From contig NZ_JACHGH010000011.1 of NCBI RefSeq assembly GCF_014207435.1, positions 53,676 to 117,675 of the forward strand: DNA of 64,000 nucleotides. The letters are read 5' to 3'. This document shows positions 35,895 to 44,106 of this stretch, piece after piece. Position 1 is the stretch's first letter. Each line of letters starts with the position of its first letter. The notes under the pieces were generated by a model, which did no database searches, was not told where the DNA came from, and saw only the letters and a list, made by a program, of their open reading frames with translations. Source of the stretch: Salirhabdus euzebyi (GTDB lineage: Bacteria; Bacillota; Bacilli; Bacillales; Alkalibacillaceae). The position numbers were made by a program, and so were the translations under genes.

Positions 35895-36671
35895 ATGAGA
35901 CCAAAAACGAAAAAAATACTCTTTCTATTTACCACACTTATTTTTATGTTCTTCTACATTCCAATCATCATTCTAATGGCATTTTCATTTAATGATTCCA
36001 AGGTTGGAACGGTATGGACTGGATTTACGTTTGATTGGTATAAAAGTTTATTTTCAAATGACCAAATTATAAGTGCTGTTACGAATAGTCTGATCATTGC
36101 TGTTATCACGACACTAATTGCAACTGTATTTGGTACCCTTGCTGCACTTGCGATTCATCGGTACAACTTTCCAGGTAAAAAAGCATTTAACTTCTTATTT
36201 TACATACCTGTTGTTATACCAGATATCATCGTAGCTGTTGCATTATTGGCTTTATATGGTTGGTTAGACATTACACTTGGTATTAGCACTGTATTTCCAG
36301 GTCACGTGGCAATCACTATTTCATATGTCATGTTAGTTGTTATTGCTAGATTAGCAGGATTAGATGCCTCTTTAGAGGAGGCAGCCAAAGACCTTGGTGC
36401 CAATGAATGGCAAACCTTTTGGAAAGTAACATTTCCTTTAATTTTCCCTGGGGTTCTCGCAGGGGCACTATTAGCATTTACCATCTCATTAGATGAATTT
36501 GTCATCTCCTACTTCACTACCGGGCCTGGATCAGACACGTTACCAGTTCTAGTTTATTCCATGGTACGGCTTGGAGTATCACCTGAAATTAATGCATTGT
36601 CCACTATTATGGTACTACTTATTGTAATTATGGTTGTTATTACCGGTAGGAAAATGCGTGTTAGTAAGTAG
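35895..36671 (+). CDS. potC: Polyamine-type ABC importer permease (PotC)
   Basis: A membrane permease of about 258 residues with six hydrophobic segments and the EAA loop LEEAAKDLGANEWQTFWKVTFP that docks on the ATPase. The N-terminus (ILFLFTTLIFMFFYIPIIIL) and FSFNDSKVGTVWTGFTFDWY are PotC features. I take the ATG at 35895 (AGGTG upstream) rather than the TTG 21 bases earlier. The gene is followed 17 bases later by potB. Confidence 0.87.
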   Translation: MRPKTKKILFLFTTLIFMFFYIPIIILMAFSFNDSKVGTVWTGFTFDWYKSLFSNDQIISAVTNSLIIAVITTLIATVFGTLAALAIHRYNFPGKKAFNFLFYIPVVIPDIIVAVALLALYGWLDITLGISTVFPGHVAITISYVMLVVIARLAGLDASLEEAAKDLGANEWQTFWKVTFPLIFPGVLAGALLAFTISLDEFVISYFTTGPGSDTLPVLVYSMVRLGVSPEINALSTIMVLLIVIMVVITGRKMRVSK

Positions 36672-36688
36672 AAAGGGGGAGATGGAAA

Positions 36689-37543
36689 ATGATTAAAAAC
36701 ATTAGACTTGCTTATTCGATGTTATCACCGAGCTTAATTTGGCTACTGCTTTTTCTAATCGTTCCCATCGTTATGGTTACCGTTATTAGTTTTACAACCA
36801 ATGAAGGTTATGGTGGCATCATTTATGAATTTAGTACAGAGGCTTATGAAACAGCATTTCTTAGTTCAATGTACTTAAAAGTAATTTGGAATTCCATAGT
36901 TTGGGCATTTATTGCCACAATTATTTGTTTATTTTTGGCTTATCCATTTGCATACTTTATCGCACATGCTGGTAAGTGGAAAAACTTATTAATTTTATTA
37001 GTTATGATACCTTTTTGGACGAATTTACTAGTTCGTCTATATGCGTGGATTATTTTGTTAAATGGAGAAGGGGTTATAAACAACTTTCTAATGGATTTAG
37101 GATTAATATCTGATCCATTAACACTTATGTATACACCTGCTTCGGTCATACTTGGTATGGTATATGGATTTTTGCCATTTATGATTTTACCTATTTATTC
37201 TTCTATTGAGCAGTTGGATAAAACATATCTTGAAGCTGCAGAGGACCTTGGAGCAAATCCAATGAAAACATTCTTTACAGTTACACTGCCATTAACTTTC
37301 CCTGGAATTTTAGCTGGATTTATTATTACTTTTGTACCAGCTGTCAGTGTGTTTGTTGTGACAGACCTGTTAACTGGGTCCAAGCTCGTAATGGTTGGTA
37401 ACGTAATACGTGATGCATTCTTAATTGAGATGAACTGGCAATTAGGTTCTGCTTTATCGATATTATTAATGGTACTTGTTCTTTTATCCGTTCTAGTGTT
37501 TATGAAGTTTACGTCTTCCAAGGATAAAAACTTTTTAGTATAG
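36689..37543 (+). CDS. potB: Polyamine-type ABC importer permease (PotB)
   Basis: A 284-residue permease with six predicted membrane helices. PotB-like stretches are PSLIWLLLFLIVPIVMVTVISF, IPFWTNLLVRLYAW and the EAA loop LEAAEDLGANPMKTFFTVTLP. The start has AAAGGGGGAGATGGAAA upstream. The order potC then potB is the reverse of E. coli. The downstream FAD oxidase starts 30 bases later, so import and oxidation are probably co-expressed. Confidence 0.87.
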   Translation: MIKNIRLAYSMLSPSLIWLLLFLIVPIVMVTVISFTTNEGYGGIIYEFSTEAYETAFLSSMYLKVIWNSIVWAFIATIICLFLAYPFAYFIAHAGKWKNLLILLVMIPFWTNLLVRLYAWIILLNGEGVINNFLMDLGLISDPLTLMYTPASVILGMVYGFLPFMILPIYSSIEQLDKTYLEAAEDLGANPMKTFFTVTLPLTFPGILAGFIITFVPAVSVFVVTDLLTGSKLVMVGNVIRDAFLIEMNWQLGSALSILLMVLVLLSVLVFMKFTSSKDKNFLV

Positions 37544-37573
37544 GAATTCGTTATCTGATAGAGGAGTGAAACG

Positions 37574-38851
37574 ATGGAAAAGATCTCAATGTGGGAAGCA
37601 ACAGCCAACGAAAGGCGTAAGCGACCATCTTTAGAAGGAGATCAACAATGTGATGTTGTTATTATTGGCGGTGGGTATTCTGGTCTTTCCACCTCCTATT
37701 TTTTGCAACAAAAAGGGTCTAAAACGATTGTATTGGAAAAAGATTTAGTTGGAAGCGGAGCAAGTGGCCGTAACGGTGGAGAAGTGTTAACTGGCTATAT
37801 GGGTTCAGCTAGTTCTTTAATTAAAAAGAAGGGGGTAGAAGCTGCTCGAAAAATGTATCAGCTTTCCCTTGATTCTATAGATTTAATTGAAACAATTATT
37901 GAGTCGAACAATATTGACTGTGCATTTACTCGTAATGGTAGTTTACTAGCAGCATATAGACCGAGCGATATCGAAGGAATGAAAAAAGAACAAGAAGTAC
38001 TGGAGCGTAATTTTAATCACAAGGTGAAAGTGATAGAGCCCCATGACATGCAAACGGAGTTGAAAACGACCTTTTACCACGGTGGTAGAATTGACGAAAA
38101 GAGTGCCCATTTTCATCCTTTAAATTATGCGCTTGGGCTTGCTGAGGCTGCTGAAAAATTTGGAAGCACCATCTATGAAAACTCTGAAGCGTTAAAGGTA
38201 GAAAGAGATGCAAATAACAAAGTGGTCGTAACGACAAAAAATGGCCGTGTTATTGCGGATGAAATTGTTATTGTAACAAATGGATATTCTGGTGATTTAA
38301 ATAAAAAAATAAAACGAACGATCGTACCAGTTGAGAGTATTATGATTGCAACAGAAACGTTATCAAAGGAATTGGTGGAGGATTTAATTAAAAATAATAG
38401 GGCAGTTTCAGACACGAAAAATTTGCTTTATTATTTCCGGAGAACATCTGACAATCGAATGGCATTCGGTGGCTCAGGACGGTCAGCGAATAAGAAGGAT
38501 CAACTTCAACTATTTGAAAAACTAAGAGATGGAATGGTAAGCGTTTTCCCAGAATTAAAGGATGCTAAGATTGAATATCAATGGGGAGGCAAGGTGGCCA
38601 TAACGAAAGAAAGACTTCCATATATAGGTCAACTAGATGATGGCACCTATTTTGCATACGGATATGCAGGTCACGGTGCAGCAATGTCAACCCTCATGGG
38701 TCAATTACTGGCGAGAAGAATTCATGGTGAAATGAGCGAGGATGAGAATCCACTAGAAATAAAACGTGTCAGACCAATACCGTTTCATAGTCAACATGAA
38801 AAGGCAGTTAGCTTAATGAAATATTATTATCGTTATAAAGATAAAAAATAA
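37574..38851 (+). CDS. FAD-dependent amine oxidase (DAO/PuuB-like)
   Basis: A 425-residue DAO-family flavoprotein. The dinucleotide-binding motif DVVIIGGGYSGLSTSYFL is at about residues 24-45, followed by VGSGASGRNGGEV. The C-terminal YGYAGHGAAMSTLMGQLL closes the FAD site. The overall pattern resembles gamma-glutamylputrescine oxidase (PuuB), which oxidises an N-blocked diamine to an aldehyde and releases ammonia and H2O2. It directly follows the polyamine-type importer. Whether its substrate is a free or an N-acylated amine cannot be told. RBS GAGGAGTGAAACG supports the ATG. Confidence 0.86.
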   Translation: MEKISMWEATANERRKRPSLEGDQQCDVVIIGGGYSGLSTSYFLQQKGSKTIVLEKDLVGSGASGRNGGEVLTGYMGSASSLIKKKGVEAARKMYQLSLDSIDLIETIIESNNIDCAFTRNGSLLAAYRPSDIEGMKKEQEVLERNFNHKVKVIEPHDMQTELKTTFYHGGRIDEKSAHFHPLNYALGLAEAAEKFGSTIYENSEALKVERDANNKVVVTTKNGRVIADEIVIVTNGYSGDLNKKIKRTIVPVESIMIATETLSKELVEDLIKNNRAVSDTKNLLYYFRRTSDNRMAFGGSGRSANKKDQLQLFEKLRDGMVSVFPELKDAKIEYQWGGKVAITKERLPYIGQLDDGTYFAYGYAGHGAAMSTLMGQLLARRIHGEMSEDENPLEIKRVRPIPFHSQHEKAVSLMKYYYRYKDKK

Positions 38852-38889
38852 GGCTGTTTTCTACAAGGTAGGTGCTTTTTCCATAAACT

Positions 38890-39345
38890 GCAAAGTACTT
38901 CATTTATGTGAAGCCCATCCTGAACAAGATGAGTGGTAGTCCGTCGCCGCGGAAAAATACTCGCTTTCCATGGGCAAGGCTTCAGCCTTCTCGCGAGCAA
39001 AAAACGCTCGTCTCGGGGGTCTTCAGACTCTTGCTCTCCCATAGGATAAGGAACGCTTCGGCATCATTACATTGCACGAAGAAAATTGCCTTTCATTTTC
39101 GAGGAGCTCGCATGTTTCCGCTCCTTGGCTTGGTGGTTTGTAAAACGAGAAAACTTGCCAAAACAAAATTATTTCATAAAATTACTACACATAAAATCAG
39201 AAAATCTATCATCAGCGTAGGCAGAATACGTAGACTCCTGCGGGACCACTGACCTAAGTGAGATCCCGGAGACGAAGTCGAGGAGGCTAAGTGGGAACCC
39301 TAAGGTGCGCGAAGTGTTCTGCCGAAGCCAGTCTTATAGCAGTCG
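38890..39345. repeat. GC-rich dispersed repeats, copy B (two repeat types) in a 710-base gap
   Basis: The gap between the FAD oxidase and C45 genes has no credible gene but holds two repeat units. One (39214-39329, minus orientation) ends in GTGTTCTGCCGAAGC and matches the units at 7.9, 53.4 and 62.4 kb. A second type (about 38941-39123) matches 62567-62643 on the opposite strand (CGTCTCGGGGGTCTTCAGAC core), but is split by about 55 extra bases between the CTCTCCCATAGGA and AGCTCGCATGTTTCCG parts. The frame open at 38908-39252 runs through both repeats and is not a gene. Confidence 0.8.
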
Positions 39346-39561
39346 ATTCAAATAGGGAATGCATGCTTTAGTTATGTCGCATTTTCTATGTACCGTGCAA
39401 AAATAACTACAATCTTTACGAGAAGAGCCAAAGATAATAGTAAATGAAAATCAGCTTAAAAACATAGGATAGTAGATTAGTAAGTTAACTTTAAGAGCTG
39501 GTCTACTATCTACTTATTTATACGGAGAAAAACTGGTAAACAGAGAGGGTTAGACAGGAAT

Positions 39562-40659
39562 ATGAAAAAACTAATGCTAGAAGGTTCTGCGAAAGAAATT
39601 GGAAAGCAGCATGGATCCCAAGGGAAAAAAGAAGTTCTGCATAGTTTAGAAACGTACGAAAAATTATTTTATGGTTATAAGCAAATTAGTTGGAAAGAAG
39701 CCAGACAATTTGCCTTAGACCACCTAAAAGCTATTGAAAAGTATGATTATGAATTAATTGAAGAAATGGAAGGGGTAGCGGAAGGCGCTGGAGTTGATTT
39801 TGAAGATATATTAGCACTTAACGCACGAAGTGAAATTGCTCTTGCAGGTTATAAAGGATCTGCTTTTTCTGATGGTTGTACTGCAATGGCGGTATGTCCA
39901 CCACTTATGTCAGATACAATTCTAGGTCAAAACTGGGATTGGAAGGGACGCCAAAAAGATAGTTTACTCGTTTTAAAAATAAAACATGATAATGAGTCAA
40001 AACCAGATATTTCGATGGTAACCGAAGGAGGTATAATCGGCAAAATTGGGATGAATTCGGCTGGTTTAGGCATTTGTTTCAATGCCCTTTTAACAGATAA
40101 GAAATCTAATGAAGTTCCGATTCACTTAGGGTTACGTGGTGTTTTGAATTCTAATTCATTGGGAGAGGCTATTTCGAAAATAAAGCATGGTCAAATGGCT
40201 GGTGCAGCTAGCTTTTTAATGGGGATAGATGAAGGAAATGGAGCTTCAAATGGGATGGCTTTAAATTTTGAAGTGTCTCCTTTTGGTATCGATTCTGTTG
40301 GTGGTACAGAAGGAAAACTAGTGCATAGTAACCATTTACTTTCTGATGTTATTAAACAAAATCTTCGTGACATGAACGAATTTAGATTTGACGATTCCAT
40401 GATTAGAAAACGTCGTGCAGAACAGTTGATGGATCAAGCAATAGCTTCAGGCCAACCTATAACTGAAGAAACATTTAAAGGCTGGTTATCCGATACTTTT
40501 AACGCACCTAATTCCATTAATCATTATGAGAATATGCTCGCACCAGAACACCGTAGAATGGAGACTGTTTTTTCTATTATTATGAATCTCTCAAAACGGA
40601 AGATGCTTCTTTGTATTGGTAAACCAGCAGAAGGTTCTTTTGAAGAAATTTCTATTTAA
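39562..40659 (+). CDS. Peptidase C45 family N-terminal-nucleophile acyltransferase/hydrolase
   Basis: A 365-residue homologue of acyl-CoA:6-aminopenicillanate acyltransferase (C45). Such Ntn enzymes are made as precursors and cut themselves before a Cys, which becomes the nucleophile. Here the site is FSDGCTAMAV, with Cys106 as the probable new N-terminus. VLGQNWDWKGR-type (ILGQNWDWKG) and EGGIIGKIGMNSAGLGICFNAL segments are classical for the family. C45 members also hydrolyse beta-alanyl and other N-acyl amines (for example carcinine-type substrates). Within an amine-degradation island it is a good candidate for removing an acyl group. RBS AGAGAGGGTTAG lies upstream. Confidence 0.86.
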   Translation: MKKLMLEGSAKEIGKQHGSQGKKEVLHSLETYEKLFYGYKQISWKEARQFALDHLKAIEKYDYELIEEMEGVAEGAGVDFEDILALNARSEIALAGYKGSAFSDGCTAMAVCPPLMSDTILGQNWDWKGRQKDSLLVLKIKHDNESKPDISMVTEGGIIGKIGMNSAGLGICFNALLTDKKSNEVPIHLGLRGVLNSNSLGEAISKIKHGQMAGAASFLMGIDEGNGASNGMALNFEVSPFGIDSVGGTEGKLVHSNHLLSDVIKQNLRDMNEFRFDDSMIRKRRAEQLMDQAIASGQPITEETFKGWLSDTFNAPNSINHYENMLAPEHRRMETVFSIIMNLSKRKMLLCIGKPAEGSFEEISI

Positions 40660-40695
40660 ATAGTGAATATGAATTGAGTGATAGGAGGTTTTACT

Positions 40696-42123
40696 TTGTT
40701 GTATATCAATGGAGAATGGAGAAATGCCAATTCCGGAGAAACTTTCGAAGTAGTAAATCCAGCAACTGGGCAGGTCATTGCAAATGTTGCATCAGGTGGA
40801 CGTGACGAAACGGAAGAAGCGATTAAATGTGCAAATGTAGCTTTTGCTACTTGGAAAAAAACGACAGCGGCTGAACGAGCAAGTTATTTAAATAAAGTTG
40901 CAGCCTTAATGAAAGAAAAGGCGGAAGACATGGCTTACACCATCACTACGGAAATGGGAAAGCCTCTTTCAGAAGCAAAAAGAGAAGTAGTAAGTGCAAC
41001 AGCCTATGTAGAATGGTTTGCGGAAGAAGCGAAAAGAGTGTATGGAGAAACGATACCTGCTTCCCATCCTAATAAACAATTAATGGTCTTAAGACAACCA
41101 GTTGGTGTTACGGCTGCCATCACACCTTGGAACTTTCCATTATCGATGATTACGAGGAAAATTGCTCCAGCCATTGCAGCGGGATGTACGGTTGTTATCA
41201 AGCCTGCACCAGCTACTCCGTTATCAGCAATGAAAGTATTTGAATGTTTCCATGAAGCTGGATTACCTAAAGGGGTTGCTAACTTAGTTATGGGAGCTGC
41301 GGAGGAAATAGGACCAGTACTGACAAAAAGTCCATTAGTTAGAAAGTTAACATTTACGGGATCAACTGCTGTTGGAAAAATGCTCATTCGTGACTCTGCT
41401 GATACAGTGAAAAAGGTGTCCATGGAGCTAGGCGGGCATGCTCCATTTATCGTGTTCGAAGATGCTGACTTAGACGCAGCGGCTGCAGGGGCTGCGGGTA
41501 CGAAATTTGTTAACAATGGACAGACGTGTATTTGTACAAACAGGATTTATGTCGCAGAAGGAGTTGCCGAAGAATTCGGTCGTAAACTTGCCGAAAAGGT
41601 AGCGGCATTAAAAATTGGTAATGGTTTAGATGAAGGGACAAAAATAGGGCCCCTCATTAACAAGCAAGCATTTGATAAAGTACAAAGTCATGTAGAGGAT
41701 GCATTAGAACATAATGGCCAACTATTATGTGGTGGTAAACCATATGATGCTGGTGAATTAAAAGGCTATTTTTATGAACCTACTGTTATTAACTATGCCA
41801 ATGAAAAGATGAAAATTGCATCAGAAGAAACGTTTGGTCCAGTTGCTCCAATCTTCACGTTTAAAACAGAAGAAGAGGTTATTGAGAAAGCAAATAACAC
41901 TCCATATGGGCTTGCGGCTTATTTTTACACAAAGGATTTAAGTCGTGGTTTTCGAATTATGAATGAATTGGAATATGGAATCGTTGGTATTAATGATGCT
42001 GCTCCGGTAACTGTTCAAGGTCCATTCGGAGGATATAAGGAAAGTGGAAATGGTCGCGAAGGCGGTAGATCCGGTATTTTGGAATACTTAGAAGAAAAGT
42101 ACGTTTCCATTAACCTGATTTAG
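40696..42123 (+). CDS. NAD(P)-dependent aldehyde dehydrogenase (succinate-semialdehyde/aminoaldehyde type)
   Basis: A 475-residue ALDH. The catalytic Cys is in NNGQTCICTNR and the general base Glu in SMELGGHAPF. AITPWNFPLSMITRK is the cofactor-binding loop, and TFTGSTAVGK the nucleotide motif. It resembles succinate-semialdehyde and gamma-aminobutyraldehyde dehydrogenases. The start is the first of two TTG codons at 40696 after AGGAGG (spacing seven). The longer frame starting at a GTG overlaps that site. It follows the C45 gene closely and probably oxidises the aldehyde made by the FAD oxidase or aminotransferase. Confidence 0.9.
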   Translation: MLYINGEWRNANSGETFEVVNPATGQVIANVASGGRDETEEAIKCANVAFATWKKTTAAERASYLNKVAALMKEKAEDMAYTITTEMGKPLSEAKREVVSATAYVEWFAEEAKRVYGETIPASHPNKQLMVLRQPVGVTAAITPWNFPLSMITRKIAPAIAAGCTVVIKPAPATPLSAMKVFECFHEAGLPKGVANLVMGAAEEIGPVLTKSPLVRKLTFTGSTAVGKMLIRDSADTVKKVSMELGGHAPFIVFEDADLDAAAAGAAGTKFVNNGQTCICTNRIYVAEGVAEEFGRKLAEKVAALKIGNGLDEGTKIGPLINKQAFDKVQSHVEDALEHNGQLLCGGKPYDAGELKGYFYEPTVINYANEKMKIASEETFGPVAPIFTFKTEEEVIEKANNTPYGLAAYFYTKDLSRGFRIMNELEYGIVGINDAAPVTVQGPFGGYKESGNGREGGRSGILEYLEEKYVSINLI

Positions 42124-42162
42124 CTGATTTAACGTTCAACCAAGTTAGGGAGGCTAATATGT

Positions 42163-43743
42163 ATGGTTGAGAAAAATAAGGAAATAGATTCTAATCAGTT
42201 AGGAAAAGAAATTATCGTACGAAATACTCGTTACGATGATATTGATGAAATTATTGCGATGGCCCATCTAGGTTTTGGGGACCCGGCCATAGCATTTAAC
42301 CGAAAACAGTATGAAACACATTTGCAAATCTTTCCGGAAGGGCAAATTTGTGTGGAATACAAAGGGAAAATTATCGGTTCCTGTTCAAGTTTGATTATTA
42401 ATTTTGAGGATTATGGTGAAAACCACACAATAGGTGAAATATCTGGTGGTGGGTACATTCGCAACCACAATCCAGAAGGCGTCAACTTGTACGGGATTGA
42501 TGTAGTCGTCCATCCAGAGTATCGAGACATGAAAATTGGTAGACGTTTATATGAAGCAAGGCGAGAGCTTTGTAAAAGGTTTAATCTAAAATCGATTATT
42601 TTTGGCGGGAGAATTCCTAATTATCATAAATATGCTGATAAATTAACAGCAGAAGAGTATGTGGAAGAAGTCATCCAAAAGAAAATATACGATCCGGTTT
42701 TGACTTTCCAAATTATGAATGGTTTTGAACTTAGAAAGGTTATGTCTAACTACTTAAAGGAAGATAAAGAATCGCTGGAATATGCAACTTTAATGGAGTG
42801 GGTGAACGTTGATTATCGTCCAGACTCCGATCATCATTATAGACGTTCTTTACCAGTCCGTATATCTGTCATTCAATATATGTTAAGAGAAATAGAAGAG
42901 TTTGACGACTTCGCAGCCCAAGTTGAGTATTTTATTGAGTCTAGCTCTAATATCCGGAGTGACTTTGCCGTTTTCCCAGAATCTATCACATTACAGTTAC
43001 TTTCCTTTATAGATGAGACAGTGCCGAGTAAGCAAGTTCGAAAGCTTGCCGAATACACGGATCAATATTTAAAACTATTTACTGACCTTGCTATTCGATA
43101 CAACATTAATATTATTGGTGGTTCTCATTTTGTTGAGGAAGATAACTCTATTTATAATGTTTCCTTCCTTTTCAGAAGGGATGGGACTATCGAAAAGCAA
43201 TATCAGATCCACATATCATCTGATGAGAAAAAATGGTGGGGAATTCAGCCTGGAAGAACAGTGCAAGTTTTTGATACGGACTGTGGAAAAATATCCATTT
43301 TACTAGGGTACGATATTCAGTTCGCTGAGCTTTCAAGAATAGCTGTTGATAAAGGTGCACAAATTATTTTCACTCCATTCTCCGCAGAGGATGAACAAGG
43401 ATACTTACGCGTTCGTTACTGCTCACAAGCGAGAGCTGTAGAAAATGAAGTATATACAGTAATGTCTGGTACAGTTGGACATTTACCTTATGTTTATCAC
43501 ATGGACGTTCAGTATGCGCAGTCAGGTATCTTTTCACCTTGTGATTTTAATTTCCCAAGTAGAGGAATTATTAGTGAATGTGGAGCAAATATCGAAACAA
43601 TGGTAATTGGGGAAATTGATTTGGAAGTATTACGTAGATATCGAAAGGTCGGTACAGTTACACATTTAAAGGATAGACGTGATGATGTGTATCGTGTGCA
43701 ACTTATTGAACCGACCTCTTCAGACTTAGAAACAAGTCGGTAA
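42163..43743 (+). CDS. GNAT acetyltransferase fused to an inactive-looking nitrilase-fold domain (YhcX-like)
   Basis: A 526-residue two-domain protein. Residues about 18-215 are a GNAT domain (GIDVVVHPEYRDMKIGRRLYEAR) that is the paralogue of the stand-alone GNAT at 32633. Residues about 230-515 have the carbon-nitrogen hydrolase fold. Its Glu is kept (FAVFPESITL, E273), but the usual Lys of the K-x-H-L segment is Gln348 (KQYQIHIS), and the usual Cys of the x-C-Y-D motif is Gly382 (ILLGYDIQFAEL). The layout resembles B. subtilis YhcX. Its GNAT half may acylate an amine. The second half is unlikely to hydrolyse amides. RBS GGGAGG precedes the ATG. Confidence 0.87.
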   Translation: MVEKNKEIDSNQLGKEIIVRNTRYDDIDEIIAMAHLGFGDPAIAFNRKQYETHLQIFPEGQICVEYKGKIIGSCSSLIINFEDYGENHTIGEISGGGYIRNHNPEGVNLYGIDVVVHPEYRDMKIGRRLYEARRELCKRFNLKSIIFGGRIPNYHKYADKLTAEEYVEEVIQKKIYDPVLTFQIMNGFELRKVMSNYLKEDKESLEYATLMEWVNVDYRPDSDHHYRRSLPVRISVIQYMLREIEEFDDFAAQVEYFIESSSNIRSDFAVFPESITLQLLSFIDETVPSKQVRKLAEYTDQYLKLFTDLAIRYNINIIGGSHFVEEDNSIYNVSFLFRRDGTIEKQYQIHISSDEKKWWGIQPGRTVQVFDTDCGKISILLGYDIQFAELSRIAVDKGAQIIFTPFSAEDEQGYLRVRYCSQARAVENEVYTVMSGTVGHLPYVYHMDVQYAQSGIFSPCDFNFPSRGIISECGANIETMVIGEIDLEVLRRYRKVGTVTHLKDRRDDVYRVQLIEPTSSDLETSR

Positions 43744-44106
43744 AATTATATAGGAAAATAATGGTCGTCGGGAAGAACCGGCGGCCTCTGTTTTACCCTT
43801 TTTTAGTTAAGGTAAAGTCGAATTGAAGTTTTCAATTAAATATGTTGCTTTCCACCCAGTGATTTAGGGATTTTGATAGTATGCTGCAATAGTTTGCTAC
43901 TGTTGATTGCTGTAAATAGCAATGACCATGAAGAACCTAAAATAAGTGACTATTCTAGATAAAAGGAAAAATAAGTAAAAAAGTAATCAATCCGTTAAAC
44001 CTATTGATTCTTTCTTTTACCTTCTGTCTAATGCATGGAAATGTACGGTTGCATATACTTAGGTTAAATATAACGAATATTATAAAAACTTAGAGGAGGC
44101 GCTGAT
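43744..44106 (+). other. Intergenic region with probable terminator and motif
   Basis: GTCGTCGG-GAAGAA-CCGGCGGC (43764-43785) forms a GU-tolerant stem followed by a T-rich stretch (TGTTTTACCCTTTTTTAG), probably a terminator. Further on CTGTCTAATGCATGGAAA (44025 onward) recalls the 33338 motif. No gene is seen. The AGGAGG site for the next gene is at 44094-44099. Confidence 0.55.

Noticed and set aside
38908..39252. 114-residue open frame rich in Arg and Ser
   Set aside because: It runs through two dispersed repeat units, has no ribosome site and no family resemblance. High GC keeps the frame open.
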